Assembly: GCA_010015655.1 (NCBI GenBank)
Contig: ML976720.1
Location: 165,626 to 229,625, forward strand
DNA from: Bimuria novae-zelandiae CBS 107.79
Taxonomy: Eukaryota > Ascomycota > Dothideomycetes > Pleosporales > Didymosphaeriaceae
Length of the DNA stretch: 64,000 nt
Reading direction: 5' to 3'
Numbering within the stretch: position 1 is the first letter of the stretch; the number at the start of each line of letters is the position of its first letter. This document shows, one piece after another, positions 11,287 through 22,189 of this stretch. The notes below the pieces were generated by a model. It searched no databases. It was not told the DNA's origin and saw only the letters and a program-made list of their open reading frames with translations. The translations under genes were made by a program, and so were the position numbers.

Positions 11287-12194
11287 CTTGGTGAGTGTTG
11301 GTGGATGATAGTTTTTCTGGCGAAGCTGTTTAGCCGTCGGGGTGTTGAGATCCAGGTTTTTGGGTATAGGGTTTTTGGCTAGCGATGTCGTGGGGATTAA
11401 ATCATAAAAATATAGAGTGTTTGAATCTATGCATGCTCTAGCGAACGCTATCACGGACCGCTTACACGCATTCCAGTGAAAACCCCGTACCGTGCATTAT
11501 CCAAGACTTTCCGCAGTTGAGTACCTGTATTTGGCATAAGTGTATAAGGTAGGGTAGATGGTATCTACACAACATCGGCAATCGCCCAATCGGGCCAGAT
11601 TTCCTGTTCTCTCAGGAACACCAAAATCGTGATTCCACCCACACGACCGTGTGGGGGGTTCCTGTAGTATGAAATTGTTCGCCTGAACAAGCTGATTACT
11701 AGAATCACGTTCTTTATCCGCAAAAAGCTGGCGCTGTTGCGATAAAGAGACCAAAAGCCAAGATGCAGAGTTTTCGCTCTGCCAAGACTTGGTCAAAACC
11801 TTTCACCCAAACTAAGTACCGCTCAGGCGACTACTACTACTTGTTCAAGCTTAAGGTTTTCCCCTACGAGGTTTTTACTCAAGGTACAAGGCAGCTTGCT
11901 AACTCGTACGAGGTCCTACTTCGTACGAGGTAGGGGGAGGAAGACAGTACGGGAGCAGAGCTACAAGGGCGAGGGAGAGAGGGGCAGAACAACAACACCC
12001 TCACAGATAAGGGCCGGCTACTATAGGTATCTAGGTGCCTGTAGTAGCAGGTAGACCTATTAAAGGGAGGATGGGCTATGTACAACAAGGCTACTCTGAT
12101 GGTAGCCAGCCGGCAGGCACGAAATGCTTTCTGTAAATACAGCTTAGCACGTCCCCATGCCCCACGGGAGGCTAGAACGTTACGTTCCTGGACG
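11287..12194. other. Intergenic, no gene recognised
   Basis: Short frames only. Near 11,865-11,935 the motif CGTACGAGGT recurs, twice within about 30 nt around a CGTACG palindrome, a possible local regulatory or repeat element. Nothing else is supportable. Confidence 0.3.
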
Positions 12195-13586
12195 TTAATC
12201 AATACTACTACTACTACTACTACTTTCCTGTTCTCTCGGCTTTGACGCCAGATTTCGATCGTGTATGTGCTCCTTGAGTGGTAGATCCTGATGCTGGCTC
12301 CTGTTGCCCATATCAACCCCACGCTTCTGTATTGTTCGCGCATATGCCATGGTCTGCTTCTTCCACTCCTTCTTGGTGACGTCGCCTCGAAGCCTATCTG
12401 CCAGAATCATTGCGTCGAAGGCAGCCTGGCTGGTACTCGCTACTGTGTGTGGTCTGAATCCTGCAAGAGCATCTCCTAGCAGGATGACCTGGCCATCGAA
12501 GAACTCATTTGTGGAAGATATGACGTCGGTGACAGCCTGCACGAACGGCTTTTTCGTGGCTCTAACAATTTCAGCGAACTGGGGTGGCAGTTTTTCTTTC
12601 GCAATCTCGCGTTGCTTCTCCCAAGCCTCCGGATCCGTCTTTCCGGGTGGTATCGTGATCCTGTGTCGCACACCCTCGATATCCGTCATCAGCTTTGCCA
12701 ATTCATCCGAAGGTTCATCGAGAGACTTCGAGGGGAAGTTCGTATAATACACGAAATTTATGAGGCGCTGACCGGGCTCAAGCGTGCCGTTTTCACCAGG
12801 TATAAGGTAAGCCAAGATCTGGATACCGCGTGTGTGGAAGAAAGTGAATCGATTTTTGAATGCTTCGAGAGCCTTCGGCGTGACTTCGTCTTCGCGAACG
12901 GTGCCCCTAAGGGCGACGTAGCCGGCGTAGGTGCGCTGTACATCCGGCTGCAAGAGAGTCCGGATGGTGGAACTAGGCCCGTCTGCTCCCACAACCAAAT
13001 CTGCCTCCATTGTGCCTTCATCGTTGTCCTTCGTGGTGTGATGTACGACTATCTTAGTGCCCCTCTTCTCAACGCCTGTCACCTTGTGGCCGTGTAGATG
13101 TCGCACTTCGCCTTCGTCGGATAGTGGTGCGGGTACGTTGCAGTACGAGCTCTCCACATAATCGACATTGGCGCGCAACATGTAATACACCAGATCCCAA
13201 CTCGTCATATTCTGGACCATGTCTTCCTTATGCACAATGTCTCCATCTCTATTGAGATATTGTCGGCGTTGTGAAGACACGGCGAGTGGTCGGTCGCAGC
13301 GATCATATCGCTTGAAGAAGTTCAGTGTGTCTCCTCCTGCTACGATGCCCGCGCCTTGGTTGTGAAGCAGCGTTGTAGGATTACGTTCGAGGATGGTGAT
13401 GCGATGACGCTGCGGCAGCGATTTGAGAGCGAGCGCTGTGCAAAGGCCACCTAAGGAGCCACCGACCTGCGATAGAAATTAATTGTGCACATGTTACGGC
13501 CGCATATAGAACAAGAGCCGTACAATGACAATATCGAGTTGTTTCTTTACGCCTTCGAAGGGGTCTGTTGGCGCTTCTGGGTCCAT
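12195..13586 (-). CDS. FAD-dependent monooxygenase (aromatic hydroxylase type)
   Basis: Exons are 13524-13586 and 12195-13466 with a 57-nt intron (GTACGG...ATCGCAG), giving 444 aa. Splicing joins QLDIVI to VGGSLGGLCTALALK, creating the GxGxxG-like Rossmann motif (residues 22-29) needed for FAD binding. Further motifs are ILERNP (residues about 48-53), VVGADGPSSTIR (the DG motif for FAD/NAD(P)H) and VILLGDALAGFRPHT (the GD motif contacting FAD ribose). The order and length match class A flavin monooxygenases such as the 2,6-dihydroxypyridine hydroxylase group; the substrate cannot be read from sequence. The C-terminus ends in seven serines encoded by a microsatellite. An SDR gene lies divergently 470 bp away, so shared regulation is possible but unproven. 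Confidence 0.9.
12203..12223 (+). repeat. (TAC)7 microsatellite encoding a C-terminal polyserine run
   Basis: Seven perfect TAC units on the plus strand read as seven AGT (Ser) codons at the end of the minus-strand FAD monooxygenase, two codons before its stop. Length polymorphism here would change the protein tail without a frameshift. Confidence 0.95.
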
Positions 13587-14059
13587 GATGGCTTCGACAG
13601 CAAAGTCGAATGGCGTTAGCCAGTGTCGATCACAGAATGATACCGGAAAGAGAATGCGCGTCCGCCCGGCATGACAACAATATATGTATGGGTAAAGTGT
13701 ACTGTTCCCCGCTGATGGAGGGGTAGAGATACGGGATGAATGACGCGCAAACAGCCGAGCTCAACGACCATCGGGAGCTAGGCGAGTTCGCCCCCAGAAC
13801 GCAGTTCCCCACATCCACGAACTGTGCCTTCCCAAAGCTTAGCAAACGCTTATTTATGGAGATGCTGGTGACGGTCCTTGTCCTATAGAATATTGCATTC
13901 TACCCAGACATACGTTCAAATCTCATAGTATACGTATCCACCGATAATTATTAATTATCGCCATCCGGGACAACACACGCAACCTTGAACATAAGGAGAG
14001 TGGACGGCATGCAAACGTCCGCCATCTGATCATATTGGAAACAAAACCGCATCACAGAT
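13587..14059. promoter_or_regulatory. Divergent intergenic region between the FAD monooxygenase and the SDR
   Basis: A 473-bp stretch separates the start codons of two divergently transcribed oxidoreductase genes and must hold both promoters. AT-rich blocks (TAATTATTAATTA at about 13,945) lie near the middle. No specific factor site is claimed. Confidence 0.4.
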
Positions 14060-15297
14060 ATGGTTGGATCTGATGATCGTGGGCTGGTGGCGGTACGTAA
14101 GGGTCACCCGGGGTGTTAAGTTTGATAACTTCGCTGAAATAAAGTCAGATTACAGGTGCCAACGGAACTATTGGGTATGCCTCAACTGCGCTCGTTTTGC
14201 AGCAGGGATACAGCGTTCGTTGTGTAGTTCGAACTGGCGATGCAATTAATACTCTACAATCTGGGCCGTCCCTGCAAGAGTTTGCAAGCCGGATAGAATA
14301 CGCCATAGTCCCAGATAACACGGTTGCGGGTGCTTACGACTCCGCGCTTGAAGGTGCACGATACGTAATCCACGTTGCGGGCGTCTGGCCCACTCCCGCA
14401 AGTACTTACTTAGACCCCTTCGTGTATAGGGTTCTGACAAACACAAGGACAAGCATCCAGACAATGATATTTATCTTCCTTTCGTCAAATCCATGGAAAA
14501 CATTCTTGCCGCAGCCAAGAAATCTGGAACTGTACGACGAATTGTATTCACACAGGCCGGGGCTGCCATGGTACATCCTGATGAAGGAGACCGCTACGGA
14601 ACGGCCATGGACGAAGCTTTGAATGGTGACTCCCCTTGCTTTATGCGCTCCAACGTACAACAAGCTGATGCGTGGTCTAGAATCTACCCCAGTACAGTCC
14701 GGACTACTGTCTATCACTCCGCCATTAATTTCACCTCATCATGCGTACTGCGCCGCGAAAGCTCAGTGCATGGTTAGACTCAAGGAGCTTCGAGCATCTG
14801 GAACGGCACCTTTCTCAATCGTGCAAATCGTTCCTGGAACTGTTATGGGACCGTCCGAGCTGGTTTCCACCAAGTCCCGAGCGCGAAAGAAAATGGACCG
14901 AATGGCGCGTGCCATCCTCTTCAATGAACCCAAACCGCGTTATTTGTTCGGTTTCGTGCACGTAGAGGATTGTGCAAGAGTCCACGTCGAAGCTCTCGAT
15001 GAAGCCAAAGTCGCTGAAAAGGATTTACCAGACTGGTTCATTGCGGCTGCATCTAGCGACAAGGCGAAAAATGGAGACCAGGTTTGGAAAGAAGCTGGAG
15101 ACTTGATCATAAGGACGTTCAAGGAGGAGGTCGCGAATGGCATGTTCATTGTTGGCAGAGACAATAAGCCTATCAACATGCCATATTACGCAGATTCTAC
15201 GCTTACAGAGACGCTGTTGCTCAGTGGCGATAGAATCAGGGGCCTAAATGAATGTATAACGGAGGTTGCAGCCTGGTATAAAGACTTAGCAGAATAG
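14060..15297 (+). CDS. Extended short-chain dehydrogenase/reductase (dihydroflavonol-4-reductase-like), with a frame break
   Basis: Modelled exons are 14060-14092, 14149-14421, 14448-14625 and 14693-15297. The 56-nt and 67-nt introns are clear. Exon 1 to 2 gives LVAITGANGTIGYAS, the TGxxGxxG nucleotide-binding motif of extended SDRs. YVIHVAGVWPTP follows, then SMENILAAAKKSGTVRRIVFTQ and AYCAAKAQ, the catalytic YxxxK, then SIVQIVPGTVMGPSE and FVHVEDCARVHVEAL. These reductases act on ketones, aldehydes or flavonoid-like substrates with NADPH. Between 14,422 and 14,447 the frame must shift. The 26-nt segment there has GT, a CTGAC branch-like site and AG ends but is shorter than usual fungal introns, so a one- or two-base indel is equally likely. 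With that segment removed the product is 362 aa; otherwise the gene is a pseudogene. Confidence 0.75.
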
Positions 15298-16398
15298 TAG
15301 ATAAACTAGCGCTCTCTAATTGGGCGGTCAGATCGCTATGCAGAATAATTGGAGCGGCTGAAAATCATGGTTAGAAGTTGCTACGTAGTACCTAGGCAGA
15401 TTAATGTTCACGCGAGCAAAGACCAAACAATCAGCCTCTTAGGATTTCCTACATGTGTACGAACATTCTAATATTTTCCGAACTATTTTCCGTTCGAACT
15501 ATTCTGCGTTAAGAACTGAGATCATGTGCTTGTGGTCGGCGCTCGATTCTGTTGAGAACCAGTGTGGTGCATAAGTGGCTGGTCGCATATAGGCAGCACG
15601 AACCCGCTGCAAGAGAGAATTGAATAACTGTATGAGGATCTTGTGTAGGCACGTTTACACGGTATATCTCAACGTAAGTTTTTCGTGAGAAATATTACGC
15701 GAAGCTCTAATGGATAATTACTCGCACGAGCGGTAGGCGCCCGCGCGGCCGACAAAACCCGACCATTTGTCATCGAAGCGTTACCAACGAGGGTCACCAC
15801 CATCTTCATAACAATGCTCCGATACCCGCTCGCTTTTCGTCATTGGCCACCGAACGGGTCAAGTGGAGTTGTTAAGTCAGTAATTCCATACTGTACATTA
15901 TTCCCTCTCACAATATAACCTCCATAGTGTATAGGCGCGGTCGTATGAGAAACTGCTCGATCACTAGTCGCACTTCACTTCACTCGGCTTGGCTTCGAAC
16001 TATTGTATACACTGACCGAGCCCAGCGTCGCTTGTTCCCATAATCTACATCAGCGTGTGCAACCGTCTTCTTTAATTGCCAGTACACGAGTCTCTACCAG
16101 GATCCGCTAACACCTTTCATGGACGTCATTTTACGCATTATGTAACCACACCATGCCCTTTCGCAGCATTAGGTAACTGACAATCGTCGAACTGATCTTC
16201 ATGGCCGCTTGAACCCGCTTGAGCTCATACCCAAGCACCACATATATATGCTTTGAAATGGCAGTTCCCGCGAAGCTCCCCGCGAAGTTTCTCAGAGCCT
16301 ACAAAAGGCCCTCTCCTCGCGAACTTCTCCAAACATTCACTCAGCATTCATCGGCACATTTCAGCAATTGTTCCAATCAACGTATTGATTCCTTCACC
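15298..16398. other. Intergenic, upstream of the MDR gene
   Basis: No gene is recognised over 1.1 kb. A TATA-like CATATATATG lies at about 16,241, some 160 bp before the MDR start codon, in a plausible promoter position. Confidence 0.4.
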
Positions 16399-17681
16399 AT
16401 GAAAGCCATTAAGATCGTCGACACCGACAAGGCCGAACTGGTGACAGATGCGACTCTCACCAAGGATCCATGCCCCGACGAACTCCTCCTCAAGACTGTC
16501 GCTGTCGCTCTCAATCCCACCGATTGGAAGCACGTCGGCTTTGGTATCCCGACCCGGCCCACGGTAGGCTGTGACTTCGCCGGTGTCGTCGAAGATGTTG
16601 GTCCGGCAGTGACCCGCTTCAAGAAAGGCGACCGTGTTTGGGGAATGGTGCATGGCTCTAACCAACTGCGACCCGACAACGCCGCCTTCCAGGAGTATCT
16701 CTATGCGAAAGAAGGTGTGACGGTTAAGATAGCGGATGATATGAGCTTCGAGGAGGCAGCGAGCTTGGGTGTTAGCAGACTTGTCAACAATCAAGCCAAT
16801 CAAGCCGATCTAACCAAATTTAGTAATATCTTGGCCTACACGAGCTAGTGAATTACCATATTAGGCTAGACCGGCTTGATTGGCTTGATTGTTGACAAGT
16901 CTGGGTGTTAGCGTCTTGACCGTCGGGCAGGGCATGTATCAGGAGATGCCGATTCCGTGGCCGAATAACCCGTTGAGGGAGAAGAAACAGATCCTGATCT
17001 ATGGCGGTAGCTCGGCTACGGGCGCGTTGGGGATTCAATTTGCGAAGCTGTGAGCGTTCGATCGCAGGATTAGACCCCCGTTCCTGGCTGACTTGTGTGC
17101 GAAGATCCGGATTCGAAGTCCTTACCACAGCCGGAAAGAACAACTTCGACTACGTCAAGTCGCTCGGAGCCGACGCAGTCTTCGACTCACGCTCCCTGAC
17201 TGTGGGCGAAGAAATTCGTGAATACACCAAGGACAAGCTGTGTTACGTATGGGACACAATCGGCGAATACGGTAGCGACGAAGCCTCCGCTAAAGCCCTC
17301 GCTTCTAAGGCACCGGACGGCCAGAAGTTATACTATGGAACTATCCTCTTGAAGGACATCACCGACTTCGTGGCGCGTCGCGGCACATTGGAGCCCAGAC
17401 CGGACGATGTTATCCAATCAATGTCGTTAGGCTACACTGCTGTGGGCGAGGCGTTTGAGATCAAAGGCACCAAGTTTCCGGCACGTCCGGAGGACTATGA
17501 GTTCGCCAAGAAGTGGATGCAATTTGCGGGTGAGTTGATTGCTCAGGGCAAGATCAAGCCGCATCGTGTGGTGTCGAGATATGGTGGATTTGAATCGCTC
17601 GTTGATGGTTTGGAGGACTTGAAGAATGGGGTCAGCGGCGTGAAGCTCGTGTACCAGGTCGCCCAGGTCGCGGAGCCGTAA
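16399..17681 (+). pseudogene. Quinone oxidoreductase-like MDR (zinc-independent alcohol dehydrogenase/enoyl reductase type) disrupted by a MITE
   Basis: The gene starts MKAIKIVDTDKAELVTDA at 16399 and runs through VALNPTDWKHVGFG, VGCDFAGVVEDVGPAVTRFKKGDRVWG and MSFEEAASLGVS, the typical N-terminal GroES-like fold of MDR quinone oxidoreductases and trans-enoyl reductases. A 126-bp insertion then adds a stop in frame at about 16,846. After it, coding resumes with VLTVGQGMYQEMPIPWP and ILIYGGSSATGALGIQFAKL, the AxxGxxG-type cofactor site. A 55-nt intron (17050-17104) follows, then SGFEVLTTAGKNNFDYVKSLGADAVFD to the stop at 17681. Removing the insert plus one target copy (136 nt) restores a perfect frame of 363 codons, the usual family size, so the gene was intact until recently. 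No tested splice choice within the insert rescues the frame. Confidence 0.88.
16767..16912. mobile_element. 126-bp MITE with 39-bp terminal inverted repeats and a 10-bp target duplication (MULE-like)
   Basis: The element spans 16,777-16,902. Its ends are inverted copies: 16,777-16,815 starts AGACTTGTCAACAATCAAGC and 16,864-16,902 is its reverse complement with two mismatches, both transitions. The flanks GGGTGTTAGC at 16,767-16,776 and 16,903-16,912 are an exact direct repeat, the duplicated target. A 9-11-bp duplication with long inverted repeats is typical of Mutator-like (MULE) elements. It has no coding capacity and must have been mobilised in trans. No other copy was noticed in this window. 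Confidence 0.92.
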
Positions 17682-19275
17682 AGAGTTCTCACCAGCCAGC
17701 AGCCAGCAGAAGAGGGTTTTCGTACTTGGTATGAATGTTGCGTTTAGCAGTAAATCTTGAATAGTTCAACCCAACAAATTATATCCGTTAGGTCGTCTGC
17801 AAACAGTTAGTACGTTCACCTCCAAAGTTCCTCGCTATCACATACAGCAAAGCCGTTCCAACTGATCGCGTGAAATAACTTGCGGTAGATTCATTGTGCT
17901 CGCGTCTGATGAAGAAGGAATGGTGCAGCCAAAGCGACATCTAAAGCTTGCGAGAACGGAGAAGGCATGAAAGTCTTTTCAACGAGCAACATCCTGTGCA
18001 TTCACCTCCTCACGAACCAAACACAGCATCCCCTGTCTGACTCCCGTGCCGGCGTGACAGCTTCCTAAACTAGCTTTCGCCATGCTCATCACCAGGACCC
18101 CTCACTGGTTCGCTGTCGGAAGGATTGCAGTAAGCGTTGGTTAGCCCGCGACACGGCTGAATCCTCTTTTCAGCCTTCCATGGTCGACGTTGAAAAGAAG
18201 TCCAGCGATGAGTGAGCAGTGTCGCCGCTTACTGTGGAGATGGAGCAGAGCCGCAGGCACATAAAAAAAAAGTCCGATGCAGTCTGGGGCTGAGAGTCCA
18301 GAACGATGTCGCATTCTTCGAGGCGTGCTGAGCTGGTGTGAACCTGGGCCGGGTGGTGGGCGGGTTACCCGAACGGGTTAGCTTGTGTAAATGTACACCC
18401 ACGTCCACTTGATGAACGGTCGTACTGTTCAACAACTTTACAACGAGTAATCTCACCTTCGAAATTATTTCATACTAGCGCTCATAATTCAATTCTAGGT
18501 ATGTGCAGCAAACAACTCGATCCCATCGTCCGGCTGAAAATGACTCTAGAGGTGCTTTTGGAGTGGTCGGCGACGTCACCGCTACTCTGCATCGCGTACG
18601 AGAGCGGTGTGTGAGGCTGGAGGGCAGTCAACCATCGTAGGATGTCGCAACGGGAGGGCTATAAGCGTTTGAGCGCGCGCGCTAAACGATATCTCCAAGC
18701 ACCATGTTCCACACCGCTATGAGCGTGTATTATTCGGCATTCAGCAACAAGATACGATCTACTCGATCTTGGCAAGTACCATGTTCCTAGTTTCACTGTA
18801 CGCCACTACGTTGAATACGAGCTGAACGGTTATCCATTTCATTGCGCTGGACGTACTCGGCTCCAGGGACATCTCCGGGGTCGGCGATGTGCTCCCTGTA
18901 GGTACCTGTATCTTGGTTTCCTTTGCAGCTTCTCCAGGCCACAGCATAACGCAGTACAAGAACGCTATGACCATGTAGGTACCTAAGTCTCCGTTCAGCC
19001 TCTTCTTCGTGAACCCCGTTGGTGGAGGGATATCTAAGCAGACTCAGCTGCCACGCTGTGGCTAAAGCAGTTGCGTTAGACAATGTGCTGCGGCAAAGGG
19101 GTGTAGAGAGGAATTCACCGCTCGCCATCCACAGTCCTTAATCGTGAGTATAAAAGACATACTAGATGCTCTCAAGTAGGAATCCATCACTAAATCACGA
19201 CAATCACTTCTCTCTCTCCATTTTAGTACAGTCGTTATTATTTTCCCAGTCCACTCGTGAAAATACATTATCAAC
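17682..19275. other. Intergenic, no gene recognised
   Basis: About 1.6 kb with only short frames. The right end must carry the promoter of the surface-protein gene at 19,276. No repeats or structured elements are evident. Confidence 0.35.
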
Positions 19276-20147
19276 ATGAAGCTCGCACCGTGCACCCTCC
19301 TCACCACTTCCGTCCTCGCGGCCGCCTCCACCATCACGCCTTCCCTAGACACCACCTACCAAATTCGTCTCTCCAGCAGCAATAGGGCCATCAACAACAC
19401 CCTCGTGACTGTCAAGGACGAAGCCCCGGCAAACACCTCCCCTAACGCGATGGGCACCTTCTCGACCGGCAACCCACGTTATCCCTACACCTTCAAATTC
19501 GTCCACTCCCATCTGAGCAAAGTTCTCTACGAGCTCCAAGGCACCGTGCGCAAGACGCACCTTGTGCTCACCGGAAACCAAGTTGCCCTGGGTCTGTACG
19601 ACATCCCCATTGGTACTGATCCCAAGCCTGCTGAGGACGAGCTCACTGCGTCGGATAAGTTCTGGGTAAACGAAGAAAACGGGAAGATGAGCCTGATGGC
19701 CGCGGAAAGGTATACTGGCGATGATAGCAAACTGCTCAGTGCGTCTTCGTGGCGCGCCTGCAAGGGGGACTCCGAGATTGATTATACGTTGTATTGGTAT
19801 GATGGTAAGTTGCTCCTTCTGACTCTAATTGGGAAAAGCATGGTAGCTAATCAGAGAATGAAGGTCTTAATCGTCTCGAAGACTATGTCAAGGGTTGCGA
19901 AGGCGGTATCACTCTGTATGTTGAAGAGGCGCAGAGTGCGGCTACCACGAGTGGGTTTCTTACTGGGGTTACTGCTCCTACTGCGACGCCTACGGGGTAT
20001 TGCCCAGGCGGGCCGGCGGCTAATTCGACTGCTACTGCGGGTGTGAAGCCTACTGGGTCTTCTACGCCGTTTGAGAGCTCTGCGGGTACCGTTGTAGCTG
20101 GTTCGTTAGTTGGACTTGCTGGGGCTGTCATGGCTTTTTTGGTCTAA
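19276..20147 (+). CDS. Secreted, probably GPI-anchored surface protein of unknown function
   Basis: Exons are 19276-19804 and 19855-20147 with a 50-nt intron (GTAAGT...AATCAG), giving 273 aa. The N-terminus MKLAPCTLLTTSVLAAAST is a signal peptide. The mature part begins TYQIRLSSSNRAINNTLVTV and contains YPYTFKFVHSHLSKVLYELQG. After the intron comes RLEDYVKGCEGGITLYVEEAQ, then a Thr/Ser/Ala/Gly-rich linker and a final hydrophobic segment VVAGSLVGLAGAVMAFLV directly at the stop, preceded by small residues (SSAG) that suit a GPI omega site. This architecture is common among fungal cell-wall or plasma-membrane proteins. Without the intron the second half becomes an arginine/leucine-rich nonsense frame, which supports splicing. 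No enzymatic motif is visible. Confidence 0.78.
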
Positions 20148-20603
20148 GAATTTTGTTATAAGTGGTCTCGTATAGGTTTGCGCAGGGTGGAAGAGTGGGG
20201 TTATACCAGATGGGTGGATGTAATTGCAGGTTTTCTTTCGTAGTTGAGCTTTCTGTACGCATTGTTTTTTCGATAAGCTATTTTACGCAAGAAGTATAGT
20301 GATTGAAGATGGACTATCAAGTCACACCATTCATCCCGAACTTCCATTCCATTCTCAACCCCAACAGTGGATTGCGCAACCAGTGGGTAAACTGTCCACG
20401 CCAAAAAACCAACTTTAAAAATGTGTCCCACGTTTAACTCACACAGCAACAAAGACTTTCTTCAGAAAACCGAGTAGTGAACAATGAGTCGAGCCATATT
20501 CTCTCGTGCCAGCATGATATCGTCGCCCAGGTCGATGCACATTACTCGTCAATCAAGGAATGGTCTTCGGAAGAGCAACCTCAGTGAGTACTCTCTTGAA
20601 GCA
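20148..20603. other. Intergenic region between convergent genes
   Basis: This is 3' flanking sequence of the surface-protein gene and of the minus-strand gene to its right. No gene is recognised. Confidence 0.35.
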
Positions 20604-22189
20604 TCACTTCCTAGCGGGTCCGAGACACACCAATCTATCCGCGCCAATACCCGCACATTTCAATTCCTTTGACCGCGGTACCGAAAACTCGTCCCGCAAA
20701 GAATTGGGTTCGAACGTGAAGCACGGGGACGCAGCAGGTTGATCTGAGGGCCCAACCCCCCAATGTGACGCATGAAATATGCCCATTTCACCAATCATAT
20801 TGTTTTGGGCTGAGACCTCATACTGGTGAGGCCATCTCAGATCGTACTCCTCCTCGGAAAGTGGGTCTAGCTCATTGACTGTGGTCAAATCATCCGTCAA
20901 GGTTTTCCATAACTTGTGCTTGGTTCCCATGAGAAAGTCGGGTCGTTTCTCTTCTTTGGAGAGGAAGTTCCAGGCAAGGCATATTTTTTTGGTCTTCATC
21001 CGCGGCACGGCAAGGTGATTGCTGATGGTTCCGGCACAAGTAGTGTTGAATTCCGACCATGTCTTTGGCGCTCGGTATCCGTGTCCGTCGGCCTGTCTGA
21101 GGATGCTTAGAACGTACCATGATTTTTCTGGGGCGATGTTGAGACTTCCCCGCGCTGAAGAAGCTCATGCTCCTTCTGGCAGTGAAAGATTGCTGCCCTC
21201 GCTTCCATGTACCGCCACCACTCTTACCAGATAGTATCTCCTATCATTCAGAGGGATTGCAAAAGACCTTTAAAGGCTACGTAGCGGGATCGCCGTTCAT
21301 TTGATGAACTGGTCAAAGGGAAAACCGACGGCTGCGTGTTCCAGGGATGTAGTGCCGCATTTTTGATGGACTGTGGATCCTTGACGTATAGTGTGACCTT
21401 ATCGAAAGGGTGGTTCAAAAGTGCCCGCAAGTCGTTTACACTGAAGAAAGGCCAACTCGTTCCTGAAGTTGGCTGCCAGCGAGCGAGAGCAGTAGCGGAT
21501 GAAACTTCGAACCGGATGGTCCGAAGTGATGAAAAGCCGTTGTCAAGTGGCAAGAAACGGAGGACGCGGGTGTCAGTACCGTAGAAGTCTTTGGCATACT
21601 CACCGCGGAGGAAGGCTCTCAGGTGTTTCGGAGCAACAGCCGACAATTCCGCATAGGCTTGCTTGCATGACATAATCATGCCTCGACAGTCGCCTTCGCT
21701 ACCGCCCATGGCTAGAGGAGGGTGGAAGCCATACAGATGATCGTAGATCGTGAGGCGTATGTCCTGGTGAAGTGTCTCAAAGAAGGACGGTTTGGAGATG
21801 TCGTGTTCGTTCTGCAATAATCCCAGAACATTCTTGTGTTTCGCCTTCAGCACTACCAGTTCATCCTCCTTCCGTGAGATTTCTCGCTCCAGGGCAGTAG
21901 CTTCGAGACGTAAAGTGGCCGACCGCCCTTCGTTCTGCGTTCCTGGAGTCTTCCCTGGCTGTCTGCTTAAACCAAGCTCTTCGTTGGGGATTTTGTGCGG
22001 CTGCTTTCCGCTCGCGTGGAGAAGCTGACGTTTGGGTTCGAGAACGGCCGTGTTTGCATCATGCTGGTAAGGTCTGTCGGTTGATGAGAGTTTCCGTGAT
22101 AGGTCAGGGAAGAAGAAGCTCTGTGTGATTTTGATTGAAGCGCTGTCGCTCCTTCCGTTTGCAAGATTCCGGACCTGCAACCGTTTCAC
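20604..22189 (-). CDS. 2EXR/F-box-like hypothetical protein with coiled coil (three-exon model)
   Basis: The model has exons 21268-22189, 21118-21222 and 20604-21070, giving 497 aa. Exon 1 has a coiled coil around ALEREISRKEDELVVLKAKH and then FFETLHQDIRLTIYDHLYGF and RGMIMSCKQAYAELS, the opening of fungal 2EXR/F-box-like proteins. Near the end of exon 1 RYVAFK joins EWWRYMEARAAIFHCQ in exon 2, a natural continuation, although the donor (GTCTTT, 45-nt intron) is weak. The second intron is 47 nt (GTACGT...CCGAG), and exon 3 encodes NHLAVPRMKTKKICLAWNFL to GPARK. Alternative splice pairs exist at both junctions, so residues at the joins are uncertain. If intron 1 is not used, the gene stops at 21,248 and would be 313 aa. 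Function is unknown. Confidence 0.6.

Noticed and set aside
11497..11796. 99-codon minus-strand frame
   Set aside because: No motif, no neighbouring exon, and composition like the surrounding intergenic DNA.
12195..17681. Secondary-metabolite cluster of FAD monooxygenase, SDR and MDR genes
   Set aside because: No PKS, NRPS, terpene synthase, transporter or pathway regulator is adjacent, and the three genes belong to large general families.
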